A stretch of 64,000 nucleotides of DNA from Mycetocola_A sp015752285 (GCF_015752285.1 NZ_JADOUY010000002.1:124001-188000); one strand, 5' to 3'. Positions 7,490 through 16,680 are shown, counted from the first letter of the stretch. Translations and numbers: made by a program. The notes: generated from the sequence alone by a model not told the origin.

Positions 7490-8035
7490 ATGAGCGAAAT
7501 CCCCGCCAACGATAATGCTCGCTATGACCTGGGGCTGCTGTTCACCGATGGGCTTCCTGAGATGGATGACCAGGCCGGCTATCGCGGTGCCGTAGCTGCC
7601 CGCGCTGCAGGCATCAGCTACCGCCAGCTCGACTACTGGGCACGTACCGGCCTCGTCGAACCGACGGTTCGGGGTGCAGCCGGTTCCGGCTCGCAGCGCC
7701 TGTACGGGTTCCGCGACATCCTCGTCCTCAAGCTCGTGAAGCGCCTGCTCGACACCGGGATCTCGCTTCAGCAGATCCGCACCGCCGTCAATCAGCTGCG
7801 AGAATCCGGCGTGAACGATCTCGCGCAGACCACCCTGATGAGTGACGGTGCCAGTGTGTACCTCTGCACCTCGGACGACGAGGTCATCGACCTCGTGAGC
7901 CGGGGCCAGGGAGTGTTCGGCATCGCCGTCGGCAAGGTCCTCCGTGAGGTCGAGTCCAGCCTGGTCGAGTTCGACTCGCAAACGGCTGACCCGATGGACG
8001 AGCTCGCTGCTCGTCGCGCCGCCCGCTCCGCCTGA
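7490..8035 (+). CDS. MerR-family transcriptional regulator (Rv1830-like)
   Basis: A 181-residue regulator with a MerR winged helix at about residues 33-105: AAGISYRQLDYWARTGLVEPT is the recognition region, followed by RLYGFRDILVLKLVKRLLDTG. The remaining 75 residues form a small helical tail. The ATG was chosen because an AGAGGAG site lies 7 nt upstream; an in-frame ATG 48 nt earlier lacks one. It corresponds to mycobacterial Rv1830. In mycobacteria a bifunctional nuclease gene sits between the two MerR genes; here that space is 157 nt and contains none. Confidence 0.85.
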   Translation: MSEIPANDNARYDLGLLFTDGLPEMDDQAGYRGAVAARAAGISYRQLDYWARTGLVEPTVRGAAGSGSQRLYGFRDILVLKLVKRLLDTGISLQQIRTAVNQLRESGVNDLAQTTLMSDGASVYLCTSDDEVIDLVSRGQGVFGIAVGKVLREVESSLVEFDSQTADPMDELAARRAARSA

Positions 8036-8046
8036 GCCCGACCGAC

Positions 8047-8069
8047 CGGATGCCACGTCGCGGCATCCG
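8047..8069 (+). terminator. hairpin after the MerR gene, no T-tract
   Basis: CGGATGCC and GGCATCCG form a perfect 8-bp stem with a 7-nt loop starting 11 nt after the MerR stop codon. A further inverted repeat (CGGTC...GACCG around ACCGGCCGGT) lies at 8130-8158. Together they separate two convergent genes. A poly-T run is absent, so termination strength is uncertain. Confidence 0.45.
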
Positions 8070-8221
8070 TCACCGTCATGCCCTGACGTCACCCGCCGAG
8101 AGCATCCGTGTGTCGGAGCGCTGATCGATCGGTCCTCACCGGCCGGTCCTGGTGACCGCGAACGACCGTTCGATCCTGATCGATGCGCGCCGCCCGGTCG
8201 GGACCTCAGCGGACTGTGAGG

Positions 8222-9040
8222 TTACCGAGCGGCTTTCGCTGCGTCGGCGTATTCGCCGACGCGGCCCGTACGGAGAACACGGTCGAGGAGCTGGTCGAAA
8301 TTCGACGCCATCTCCTGTGCGCTGTCGCCCGGCCAGATGTGGAGGGGTTTCGCGGCACCCTGTGCCTGCTGGAGCGACGTACGCTCGGGCAGTTGCGGGC
8401 TGAGGACGAGCGGGCCGAACATGTCGCGCAGTTCCTTGATGCGGAACTGGTGCTCCATCGACTGCGAACGCACGCGGTTGACGACGATTCCGAGCGGCTG
8501 GAGCCGGGGGCTGAGGCCCCGGCGGATCTCTTCGATGGCTCGGAGTGCGCGGTCGGCTGCTGCGACCGAGAAGAGGCCGGGTTCGGTCACGACGACGACA
8601 CGGTCGCTTGCTGCCCACGCCGTCCTGGTGAGCGCGTTGAGCGACGGGGCACAGTCGATGAGAACGAGGTCGTAGTCGTCCTCGACGTGCGCGAGCGCTT
8701 CCTCGAGCTTCCAGATGTCGCGGATCGACGGGTGTGGACCGTCGAAGTTGATGGCGGACGGACTGCCGATGAGCACATCGATCGTGCCCGGGTGGGTCTT
8801 CGTCCAGCCGCTCGGCGCGATGGCCTGGCGGACGGTCTTTTCTTTGGGGGACGCGAGGACGTCCGCGACGTTCAATCGACCGGCAAGCGCGATGTCCATG
8901 CCAGTTGAGACATCCGACTGCGGGTCGAGATCGACCACGAGGGTACGGATGCCTTTGGCGAACGCGGCGGAGGCCAGGCCGAGGCTGACGGTGGTTTTCC
9001 CGACGCCTCCCTTGAGGCTCGAGACGCTGAGTACGTGCAC
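8222..9040 (-). CDS. ParA-family ATPase (orphan)
   Basis: The 272-residue protein is a deviant Walker-A ATPase: KGGVGKTT at residues 10-17, LVVDLDPQSD for switch I, and LVLIDCAPS for Walker B. These proteins dimerise on ATP and bind DNA or membranes to move chromosomes, plasmids or protein complexes. No parB or parS-like gene is adjacent, so it is not the chromosomal parABS pair. I placed the start at GTG; a TTG three codons upstream has a better-spaced GAAGG site (5 nt) and may be the real start. It diverges from pyruvate carboxylase. Confidence 0.83.
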   Translation of the reverse strand: MHVLSVSSLKGGVGKTTVSLGLASAAFAKGIRTLVVDLDPQSDVSTGMDIALAGRLNVADVLASPKEKTVRQAIAPSGWTKTHPGTIDVLIGSPSAINFDGPHPSIRDIWKLEEALAHVEDDYDLVLIDCAPSLNALTRTAWAASDRVVVVTEPGLFSVAAADRALRAIEEIRRGLSPRLQPLGIVVNRVRSQSMEHQFRIKELRDMFGPLVLSPQLPERTSLQQAQGAAKPLHIWPGDSAQEMASNFDQLLDRVLRTGRVGEYADAAKAAR

Positions 9041-9115
9041 AAGAAGCAACGTTACCTTCACTAAGCTGGGAGAACCTAACCGTTCCCTGTGCGCTGTGTT
9101 GCCAGAGAGGTCTGC

Positions 9116-12100
9116 ATGTTCACGAAGATTCTTGTTGCCAACCGAGGCGAAATCGCGATTCGCGCGTTCCGCGCCGCATACGAACTCGGGGCAAAAACCG
9201 TTGCGGTCTTCCCTTACGAGGACCGCAATTCGATGCACAGGCTGAAAGCCGATGAGGCATACCAGATCGGCGAGCCGGGACACCCGGTTCGTGCATACCT
9301 GGACGTCGCCGAGATCATCCGCGTCGCCGTCGAGTCCGGCGCAGACGCCATCTACCCCGGCTACGGGTTCCTTTCCGAGAACCCTGAACTCGCCGAAAAG
9401 GCCGCCCAGAACGGCATCACCTTCATCGGCCCGACGTCTGATGTTCTCGAGATGGCCGGAAACAAGGTCACCGCGAAGACCCACGCGATCGAGGCCGGCG
9501 TTCCCGTGCTCGCTTCGACTCCGGCATCCCGCGACATCGACGAACTCCTCGCCGGGGCGGACGAGGTCGGATTCCCACTCTTCGCCAAGGCCGTCGCCGG
9601 TGGCGGCGGCCGCGGCATGCGCCGTGTTGCAACCAGGGAGGAGCTCGCTCCCGCCCTGGCCGAGGCGATGAGAGAGGCCGACAGCGCCTTCGGCGACCCC
9701 ACCATGTTCCTCGAGCAGGCGGTTCTGCGGCCTCGTCACATCGAAGTGCAGATCCTTGCGGATGCCGGTGGCGAGACGGTTCACCTGTTCGAGCGTGACT
9801 GCTCCGTTCAGCGGCGCAACCAGAAGGTCGTGGAGATCGCTCCCGCACCGAACATCAGCGACGAGTTGCGAGCCGAGCTCTATCGGGATGCCATCGCCTT
9901 CGCCCGTTCGATCGGGTATGTCAACGCCGGAACCGTCGAGTTCCTCCTCGACACGGCGGGGGAGCGTGCAGGCAGGCACGTCTTCATCGAGATGAACCCG
10001 CGGATCCAGGTCGAGCACACGGTGACCGAAGAGGTCACCGATGTCGACCTCGTGCAGGCGCAGATCCGGATCGCAGCGGGGGAGAGCCTCGCCGATCTCG
10101 GTCTCACCCAGGACAAGATCCAGCTGCACGGTGCTGCACTGCAGTGCCGCATCACGACCGAGGACCCGTCGCAGGGTTTCCGCCCTGACACCGGCAAGAT
10201 CACGACCTACCGGTCACCGGGTGGTGGCGGCATCCGTCTCGACGGCGGAACGATCAACCCCGGTGCGCAGATCAGCCCGCACTTCGACTCGATGCTCGCC
10301 AAGATGACCTGCCGCGGCCGCGACTTCCCGGCTGCCGTCGCCCGCGCCAAGCGCGGACTGGCCGAGTTCCGCATCCGCGGGGTGTCGACCAACATCTCTT
10401 TCCTGCAGGCCGTCCTCGAGGATCCGTCCTTCGTCGCCGGTGACCTCAGCACCTCATTCATCGACGAGCGGCCGGAACTTGTCCGCGGCCGGGTGTCGAA
10501 GGACCGCGGAACGAAGATCATGAACTGGCTCGCCGACACAACGGTGAACCATCCGAACGGTCCTCGGCCGACCAACTTCCACCCGGCCGAGAAGCTTCCG
10601 GAGATCGACCTCAGCCTGCCGGCACCCGCCGGGTCGCGGCAGCGCCTGCTCGAGCTCGGTCCTGCCGGGTTCGCGAAGGCCCTGCGCGAGCAGACGCCCC
10701 TCGCCGTCACCGAAACGACGTTCCGTGACGCGCACCAGTCGCTCCTCGCCACGCGCGTGCGAACCAGGGATCTTCTGGCCGTCGCTCCATACGTCGCCCG
10801 CCTCACTCCCGAGCTGCTCTCGGTCGAGGCCTGGGGCGGTGCGACATACGATGTTGCCCTTCGGTTCCTCGGTGAAGACCCGTGGGAGCGCCTGTCGAGC
10901 CTGCGTGAAGCGCTGCCGAACATCAACATCCAGATGCTGCTCCGCGGCCGAAACACTGTCGGCTACACCCCGTACCCGACAGCGGTGACGGATGCCTTCG
11001 TGCGCGAAGCAGCGGACAGCGGCGTCGACATCTTCCGGATCTTCGACGCTCTCAACGACGTGAACCAGATGCGCCCGGCCATCGAGTCGGTGCTCGCGAC
11101 GGGGACCACCATCGCCGAGGTCGCCGTCTGCTACACCGGAGACCTTCTCGACCCGTCCGAGGATCTCTATACCCTCGATTATTACTTGAAGCTCGCCGAC
11201 GAGATCGTCTCGGCCGGGGCGCACATCCTCGCGATCAAGGACATGGCAGGACTCCTTCGCCCGGCGGCAGCCGCGCGACTCGTGTCGGCATTCCGCGACC
11301 GGTTCGATGTGCCCGTCCATGTGCACACGCACGACACCCCCGGTGGCCAGCTCGCCACACTGCTGGCCGCGAGCCAGGCCGGCGCTGACGCGGTCGACGT
11401 CGCGAGTGCGCCGATGGCAGGCACCACCAGCCAGCCGTCGGCATCCGCCCTCGTCGCTGCTCTCGCCCACACCGAACGCGACACCGGTCTTTCGCTCGAA
11501 GCCGTCACCGACCTCGAACCGTACTGGGAGGCCGTCCGGCACATCTACAAGCCGTTCGAGTCGGGTCTGCCCGGCCCCACCGGTCGGGTGTACCGCCACG
11601 AGATCCCCGGCGGTCAGCTCTCGAACCTGCGCCAGCAGGCCATCGCGCTCGGGCTCGCCGACCATTTCGAACTGATCGAAGACATGTACGCGGCCGCCAA
11701 CACGATCCTCGGCCGGGTGCCGAAGGTGACGCCGTCGTCGAAGGTGGTCGGCGACCTCGCCCTGCACCTCGCCGCCGTCAAGGCCGACCCGGCGGACTTC
11801 GCCGAGAACCCGCAGAACTATGACATCCCCGACTCGGTGATCGGCTTCATGGCCGGTGAACTCGGCGAACTCCCCGGCGGCTGGCCCGAGCCGTTCCGCA
11901 GCAAGGTCCTCGCCGGACGCCACATCGACATCGAGGTGGCTCCGCTGTCGGATGCTGACCAGAAGCTTCTCGACGGAACCTCACTCGAGCGACGCGCGAC
12001 CCTCAACCGCCTGCTGTTCCCCGCGCCGACGAAGCAGTTCGACTCGGTGCGCGAGATGTTCGGCGACCTGTCGGTCGTCGACACCATCGACTACCTGTAC

Positions 12101-12523
12101 GGTCTGGAACCCGGCGCTGAACACGTGATCGAGATCGACAAGGGCGTCAGGCTGTACGCCGGCCTCGAAGCGATCGGCGAGCCAGACGACAAGGGCATGC
12201 GCACCGTCATGACCACTCTCAACGGTCAGTTGCGGCCGGTGTTCGTTCGGGATCGCAGCATCACGGTCGAAACGAAGGTGGTCGAGAAGGCGGACACGTC
12301 GAAGCCCGGTCAGATCGCCGCGCCGTTCTCGGGCGTGGTGACGCTCAAGGTGCAGGAAGGCGACGTCGTCGAGCCCGGTCAGGCCGTGGCCTCGATCGAG
12401 GCGATGAAGATGGAAGCGGCAATCACTGCAGCCGTCGGAGGGCGAGTCCAGCGCCTCGCCATCCCGGGCACACAGCAGGTCGAGGCAGGCGACCTGATCG
12501 TCGTGGTGCAGCCAGGCGAGTAG
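9116..12523 (+). CDS. pyc: pyruvate carboxylase
   Basis: The 1135-residue, single-chain biotin enzyme converts pyruvate, bicarbonate and ATP to oxaloacetate, refilling the TCA cycle. In order: biotin carboxylase with ATP-grasp (KILVANRGEIA at the N-terminus, AVAGGGGRGMRR near 165); carboxyltransferase (TETTFRDAHQSLLATR near 540, RIFDALND near 645); and the biotinyl domain with AMKME, biotin on Lys1098. Length is normal. The ATG follows GAGAGG; an in-frame ATG 27 nt earlier lacks a site. It stands alone and diverges from the ParA gene. Confidence 0.97.
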   Translation: MFTKILVANRGEIAIRAFRAAYELGAKTVAVFPYEDRNSMHRLKADEAYQIGEPGHPVRAYLDVAEIIRVAVESGADAIYPGYGFLSENPELAEKAAQNGITFIGPTSDVLEMAGNKVTAKTHAIEAGVPVLASTPASRDIDELLAGADEVGFPLFAKAVAGGGGRGMRRVATREELAPALAEAMREADSAFGDPTMFLEQAVLRPRHIEVQILADAGGETVHLFERDCSVQRRNQKVVEIAPAPNISDELRAELYRDAIAFARSIGYVNAGTVEFLLDTAGERAGRHVFIEMNPRIQVEHTVTEEVTDVDLVQAQIRIAAGESLADLGLTQDKIQLHGAALQCRITTEDPSQGFRPDTGKITTYRSPGGGGIRLDGGTINPGAQISPHFDSMLAKMTCRGRDFPAAVARAKRGLAEFRIRGVSTNISFLQAVLEDPSFVAGDLSTSFIDERPELVRGRVSKDRGTKIMNWLADTTVNHPNGPRPTNFHPAEKLPEIDLSLPAPAGSRQRLLELGPAGFAKALREQTPLAVTETTFRDAHQSLLATRVRTRDLLAVAPYVARLTPELLSVEAWGGATYDVALRFLGEDPWERLSSLREALPNINIQMLLRGRNTVGYTPYPTAVTDAFVREAADSGVDIFRIFDALNDVNQMRPAIESVLATGTTIAEVAVCYTGDLLDPSEDLYTLDYYLKLADEIVSAGAHILAIKDMAGLLRPAAAARLVSAFRDRFDVPVHVHTHDTPGGQLATLLAASQAGADAVDVASAPMAGTTSQPSASALVAALAHTERDTGLSLEAVTDLEPYWEAVRHIYKPFESGLPGPTGRVYRHEIPGGQLSNLRQQAIALGLADHFELIEDMYAAANTILGRVPKVTPSSKVVGDLALHLAAVKADPADFAENPQNYDIPDSVIGFMAGELGELPGGWPEPFRSKVLAGRHIDIEVAPLSDADQKLLDGTSLERRATLNRLLFPAPTKQFDSVREMFGDLSVVDTIDYLYGLEPGAEHVIEIDKGVRLYAGLEAIGEPDDKGMRTVMTTLNGQLRPVFVRDRSITVETKVVEKADTSKPGQIAAPFSGVVTLKVQEGDVVEPGQAVASIEAMKMEAAITAAVGGRVQRLAIPGTQQVEAGDLIVVVQPGE

Positions 12524-12592
12524 CCCGTCGTGCCGGGTTCGGCCTCTCCCGCCTAAACTTGAGGTCGAACCCGAACGAAGGGGGTAGCTCTC

Positions 12593-13846
12593 ATGGCTTC
12601 CACCACACCAGAAGGCAGCTCTCCGCGGCACAGCGGCGATGCCGTCGTGCCGCGTCTCGATGACGCGACGGTGGACACCGCAGGAGTGGACGTCGTCGGC
12701 TCGGCCGCAACCGTGAGCGTCCAGCTCCCCGCAGCGCCTCTCCATGACATCCCCGAGGACGAGCTCGCCGTCGCGATCGACGATATCGCTGTGAACCCCG
12801 ACACCGAGCAACCGCCGACACGGTCGGTGGAGGTCGTGGCCACCGTGCCGGCGACAGTGCCGGAGCCGGCGGGCGTCAGCGCGACGCGGTACCAGACCGG
12901 TGCCCCGGAGTCGTCGGCACTGCTCACCAGCGAACGGCTCCTCGATGGCACGAGCGCGACCCGGGTGGCGCCGGAAGGATTCTGGCAGCGGCTCGTCTAC
13001 GACGCGACCAGGCAGCGGGTGAACCTCGGCGATTCTGCTGCAGCGACCGCTCGCAAGGACCTGGACCGTCGCATCCGCCGTTCTTTCGATGGCGGTGCGC
13101 GCTTCGTTCCCGTTCTGACTCGTAAGGGCGGAGTGGGAAAAACCACGGTCACCGCGCTGCTCGGGATGGCCCTCGCCGACGCCCGCGACGACCGGACGAT
13201 CGCGATCGACGCCAACCCCGATCGGGGAACGCTCTCCGAACGGATCGCCCAGCACACCGATGTCACCGTTCGTGACGTCATCCGGAACGTCGACAGCATC
13301 ACCGGCTACAACGAGTTCTCGTCCCACGTCGCTCGCGACGAGACCCGGCTGGATGTCCTCGCCTCAGATACGGACCCTCACCTGGCGGAGGCGTTCAACG
13401 AAGACGACTACACCGTCGTCGCCGATCTTGCCGCCCGGTACTACTCACTGGTGCTGACGGACTGTGGAACAGGGATCGTGCACTCCATCATGCGGGCCAC
13501 TCTCGAACGCGCGGACGCCGTCGTCATCGTGTCCGGGTCGAGCGTCGATGAGGCACGGCTGGCATCCGAAACCCTGACCTGGCTGGAGCAGAACGGCTAC
13601 GAGCACCTCGTGACCAATGCCATCGTTGCCCTGAACACGGCGACCCAGGGATCCCACATGGTGCGTCTCGACGAGATCGAGGCCCACTTCAAGTCCCGGG
13701 TGCGTGAGATCGTGCGCATCCCGTATGACCCACAACTCGCTGCAGGCGCCGCGATCAGTTTCCGCAACCTGAAACCGGTGACGAGACATGCTGCCAGGAC
13801 CCTGGCCGCGCTCGTCGTCGAAGGCCTGCCGTCTCGCCGCGCCTGA
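12593..13846 (+). CDS. MinD/ParA-like ATPase with long disordered N-terminus
   Basis: About 165 residues rich in Ala, Pro, Thr and Asp precede a MinD-type ATPase domain. The deviant Walker A KGGVGKTT lies at residues 178-185, followed by IAIDANPDRGT and the Walker-B-like LVLTDCGTG. The layout recalls the ATPases encoded near type VII secretion genes and polar-growth factors in actinobacteria, but no secretion genes are nearby. The ATG follows GAAGGGGG. No partner gene identifies its cargo. It is the second orphan ATPase of this superfamily flanking pyc. Confidence 0.8.
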   Translation: MASTTPEGSSPRHSGDAVVPRLDDATVDTAGVDVVGSAATVSVQLPAAPLHDIPEDELAVAIDDIAVNPDTEQPPTRSVEVVATVPATVPEPAGVSATRYQTGAPESSALLTSERLLDGTSATRVAPEGFWQRLVYDATRQRVNLGDSAAATARKDLDRRIRRSFDGGARFVPVLTRKGGVGKTTVTALLGMALADARDDRTIAIDANPDRGTLSERIAQHTDVTVRDVIRNVDSITGYNEFSSHVARDETRLDVLASDTDPHLAEAFNEDDYTVVADLAARYYSLVLTDCGTGIVHSIMRATLERADAVVIVSGSSVDEARLASETLTWLEQNGYEHLVTNAIVALNTATQGSHMVRLDEIEAHFKSRVREIVRIPYDPQLAAGAAISFRNLKPVTRHAARTLAALVVEGLPSRRA

Positions 13847-13914
13847 CCCGCCCACCCAGCTGACCCGCATCCGCGATGCCGGCCCCTCCGGCCGGCCCAG
13901 ACCGAAAGACCCCA

Positions 13915-14406
13915 GTGACAGAACGACAGATCCGTATTTTCGGTGACCCGGTGCTCAAAACCGTGTCCGACCCCATCGGCAGCATCGACGACCGCGTCCG
14001 CGGCCTTGTCGACGACCTCGTCGACAGTGTGCGCCCGCCCGGGCGAGCGGGGGTGGCTGCCAGCCAGATCGGCGTGAACCTGCGCGCATTCAGCTACAAC
14101 ATCGACGGAGACATCGGCTACATCCTCAATCCGGTCATCGTTGAGACCCGGGGGGACAAGGAGCCTGTCGAGGAGGGATGCCTCTCGGTGCCAGGGCTGT
14201 GGTACCCGACACCGCGTTACCCGTTCGTGCGGGTCACCGGCACGGATGTCGACGGCAACACGATCGAGCTCAGCGGTACGGGGCTTCTGGCCCAGGCTTT
14301 GCAGCACGAGGTGGATCACCTCGACGGCTTGCTCTATCTCGACCGCCTCGAGAAAGCGGATCGTCGAGCGGCGATGAAGGAAATCCGCGAGAGCGACTGG
14401 TTCTAG
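13915..14406 (+). CDS. def: peptide deformylase
   Basis: The 163-residue metalloenzyme removes the formyl group from nascent N-terminal formyl-methionine. All three motifs are present: GVAASQIG (Gln51), EEGCLSVPG (metal ligand Cys89) and QHEVDHLDG (His131, Glu132, His135). The GTG start was chosen because the protein then begins VTERQIRIFGDPVLK, as usual for the family; an in-frame ATG 39 nt upstream would add a Pro-rich tail. No fmt gene is adjacent. The tandem-repeat region begins right after its stop codon. Confidence 0.95.
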   Translation: MTERQIRIFGDPVLKTVSDPIGSIDDRVRGLVDDLVDSVRPPGRAGVAASQIGVNLRAFSYNIDGDIGYILNPVIVETRGDKEPVEEGCLSVPGLWYPTPRYPFVRVTGTDVDGNTIELSGTGLLAQALQHEVDHLDGLLYLDRLEKADRRAAMKEIRESDWF

Positions 14407-14410
14407 CGCG

Positions 14411-14504
14411 CCACCCTACATTCAGGGAAGTCCTCCAAATTCAGGAGGGTCTTCCAAATTCAGGAGTGTCTTCCAAATTCAGGAGGGTCCTCCAAATTCA
14501 GGAG
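14411..14504 (+). repeat. 19-bp tandem repeat array (4 units plus a decayed fifth)
   Basis: Units beginning GTCCTCCAAATTCAGGAG or GTCTTCCAAATTCAGGAG start at 14430, 14449, 14468 and 14487, a strict 19-bp period. A decayed unit at about 14411 keeps ATTCAGG. Each unit is an imperfect palindrome with CTCC/GGAG arms. The last unit is also the left arm of the large palindromic element that follows. Confidence 0.85.
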
Positions 14505-14571
14505 AAAGAACGCGACACGCCGTGTGGTCGCGCTCTCACGTCGGCGTGTCGTCAGAATCTCCTGAATTTGG
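14491..14571 (+). repeat. palindromic repeat element, copy 1
   Basis: Outer arms CCAAATTCAGGAG and CTCCTGAATTTGG pair perfectly over 13 bp; inner arms CGACACGCCG (14513-14522) and CGGCGTGTCG (14542-14551) pair over 10 bp around an asymmetric 19-nt centre. The same element lies in reverse orientation at 19873-19957. It fills the gap between convergent def and the acyl-CoA synthetase gene. It could be a REP-like mobile repeat and may also act as a terminator. Confidence 0.8.
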
Positions 14572-14680
14572 CGATGTTCCCGAACGCGATGCCGTCCTGT
14601 GACCACCTGGCGCGACGAGAACGGCCGGCCGGTACTCCGAGGGGAACCGAACCGGACGTCGTCGTTGCTATCGGTGGCGA

Positions 14681-16510
14681 TCAGCCTCCGAGCGGGATGC
14701 CCTGGGTCGGCGCGTCTGCATAGAGCGTGTCGATGTTCACAGCGAAGTCCTTCAGGATCACGTGGCGCTTGATGCTCATCTTCGGGGTCAGGTGCCCGCT
14801 CGCCTCGGTGAACTCGGTCGGAAGCACGACGAACTTACGGATCGACTCGGCGCGGGAGACGCGGGTGTTCGCCGCGTCGATCGCCCGCTGGATCTCGGCG
14901 AGCACGGCCGGGTTCGTTGCGGCCTGATCGAGGCTGAGCCCGGCATCCTCTCCGTTGTTGCCGAGCCAGGTGCCGATCATCTCGGAGTCGAGGGTGATGA
15001 GCGCCGAGATGAACGGGCGCTGGTCGCCGACGACGACGACCTGACCGACAACAGGGTTCGAGCGGATCGGGTCTTCGAGCGCGGCCGGTGCGACGTTCTT
15101 ACCAGCCGCTGTGACGATGATCTCCTTCTTGCGACCGGTGATCGTGAGATTGCCGTCCTTGTCGAACGAACCGAGGTCACCGGTACGGAACCAGCCGTCG
15201 TTGAACGACTCGGCCGTAGCCTCGGGGTTCTTCCAGTACTCCTTGAAGACGTTGATGCCCTTCACCTCGATCTCACCGTCGTCGAGGGTGCGGATGGCGA
15301 CACCGGGCATCGCCGGTCCGACGGTTCCGATCGGGGTCTTGCCCGGGCGGCCGACCGATGCAGGTGCGGTGGTCTCGGTGAGGCCGTAGCCCTCGAGGAT
15401 CTCGATTCCGAGGCTGTGGAAGAAGTGCCCGAGTCGCTGGCCGAGCGGCGCAGAACCCGAGACGGCATATTCGACGTTGCCGCCCATCGCCGTGCGGAGC
15501 TTGCCATAGACGAGTCGATCGAACAAGGCGAACTGCAGCTTGAGGCCGATCGGGATCGATCCGCCCTTCTGCTTGGCGATCGAGTGCGCGACGGCCACGT
15601 CGGCCGCCTTCCGGAAGATCTTGCCCTTGCCGCCGGCTTCGGCCTTCTGCTCGGCTGAGTTGTAGACCTTCTCGAACACCCGCGGAACGGCGAGCAGGTA
15701 ACTCGGTTTGAATGAGCCGAGCGATGGCAGCAACTGTTTGGTGTCCGGCTGGTGACCGGTCTTCACACCGGCGTGCACGTTGAGCACCGAGATGAAGCGG
15801 GCGAAGATGTGAGCGAGCGTGATGAACAGCAGGGTGGATGCCCCGTTGGGGCCGTCGACGACCTCACGGAGCGCTACGGCTGAGTTGCGTGACAGCTCGA
15901 CGAAGTTCGAGTGGGTGATCACGCAGCCCTTGGGCTTGCCAGTCGATCCGGACGTGTAGATCAGTGTGGCGATGTCCGATCCGATGGCGAGGTTGCGCCT
16001 GCGCTCAATCTCCTCGTCGGAGATCCCGACTCCTGATGCGGCCAGCTTGTCGAGGTCGCCGAGGGCGATCTGCCAGACATCCGCAACGAGAGGAAGATCG
16101 GGGTGGACCTCATCGAAGCGGGCGAAGTGGTCTGCAGTCTCCACGATCATGGCGATCGCGCCGGAGTCGCTGAGGTTCCACTGCACCTGGGTGGGGGAGC
16201 TGGTCTCGTAGACCGGAACGAGGATTGCTCCGGCGAACCAGGTCGCGAAGTCGATGAGGGTCCACTCGTAGCTGGTCTTCGACATCAGACCGATCTTGTC
16301 GCCCGGCTGGATGCCTGCGGCGACGAGTCCCTTGGCGAGAGCGACGACCTGGCGGTGAAATTCGCCGGCGCTGACGTCGGTCCATCCGCCGTTGTGTGGC
16401 AGGGCGAAGAGGGGGGAGTTCGGGGTGAGCTTGACCCGCTCGACGAGCAGGTCGGTCGCATTGGCGTTCGGATCGGCAGCGACGACGGCGTGGACTTCGA
16501 ACTGTTCCAA
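14681..16510 (-). CDS. fadD: long-chain fatty acyl-CoA synthetase (AMP-binding)
   Basis: The 609-residue enzyme activates fatty acids to acyl-CoA through acyl-adenylates. Motifs of the adenylate-forming family are complete: YTSGSTGKPKG at residues 185-195, EGYGLTETT near 385, WFRTGDLG near 455 and GRKKEIIVTAAGKN near 472. It most resembles the FadD15 type. It starts at TTG, supported by AGGAG 5 nt upstream. It could supply acyl-CoA for lipid synthesis or for the type III polyketide synthase, but no gene order links them. A paired GGTACC site overlaps the promoter and leader. Confidence 0.93.
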   Translation of the reverse strand: MEQFEVHAVVAADPNANATDLLVERVKLTPNSPLFALPHNGGWTDVSAGEFHRQVVALAKGLVAAGIQPGDKIGLMSKTSYEWTLIDFATWFAGAILVPVYETSSPTQVQWNLSDSGAIAMIVETADHFARFDEVHPDLPLVADVWQIALGDLDKLAASGVGISDEEIERRRNLAIGSDIATLIYTSGSTGKPKGCVITHSNFVELSRNSAVALREVVDGPNGASTLLFITLAHIFARFISVLNVHAGVKTGHQPDTKQLLPSLGSFKPSYLLAVPRVFEKVYNSAEQKAEAGGKGKIFRKAADVAVAHSIAKQKGGSIPIGLKLQFALFDRLVYGKLRTAMGGNVEYAVSGSAPLGQRLGHFFHSLGIEILEGYGLTETTAPASVGRPGKTPIGTVGPAMPGVAIRTLDDGEIEVKGINVFKEYWKNPEATAESFNDGWFRTGDLGSFDKDGNLTITGRKKEIIVTAAGKNVAPAALEDPIRSNPVVGQVVVVGDQRPFISALITLDSEMIGTWLGNNGEDAGLSLDQAATNPAVLAEIQRAIDAANTRVSRAESIRKFVVLPTEFTEASGHLTPKMSIKRHVILKDFAVNIDTLYADAPTQGIPLGG

Positions 16511-16522
16511 GGTAACTCCTTT

Positions 16523-16545
16523 GGTACCTGTAGGGGCAAGGTACC
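16523..16545 (-). promoter_or_regulatory. paired GGTACC sites, 17 bp apart, upstream of the acyl-CoA synthetase gene
   Basis: GGTACC begins at 16523 and again at 16540, so the period is 17 bp. The extended copies GGTACCTGTAG and GGTACCTCTAC differ at two positions. The pair lies just before the AGGAG site, and a TAGAGT -10 candidate is at 16549-16554 on the minus strand, so a bound protein would cover the transcription start and leader. Confidence 0.5.
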
Positions 16546-16680
16546 TCTACTCTAGGGGGCGGTTTGCGCCGCTCACCGATCGGATGGCGTCAGTTGGACG
16601 CGATCACTAAACTGGCGGGGGCCGCGAGGATCAGCGTTGTGGCTTTCGGCAGTTCCCACCCGGCCCTGGAGGTTTTTCGC

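Noticed and set aside
6589..8035. Metal- or heat-sensing role (MerR/HspR) for the two MerR proteins
   Set aside because: Neither has a C-terminal cysteine cluster or HspR-type layout, and no dnaK operon or efflux gene is adjacent; the FHA-FtsR context fits better.
9041..10129. A long minus-strand open frame continuing upstream of the ParA gene
   Set aside because: It is antisense to the biotin carboxylase domain of pyc, has no recognisable domain and reflects the lack of stop codons in GC-rich DNA. The ParA protein starts at its own GTG or TTG.
10454..11923. 489-residue minus-strand open frame inside pyc
   Set aside because: Arg/Asp/Gly-rich composition without motifs; a mirror of the pyc codon pattern.
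14411..14571. Possible CRISPR array
   Set aside because: Repeats are 18-19 bp, directly adjoining without unique spacers of 30 bp or more, and no cas gene is nearby.
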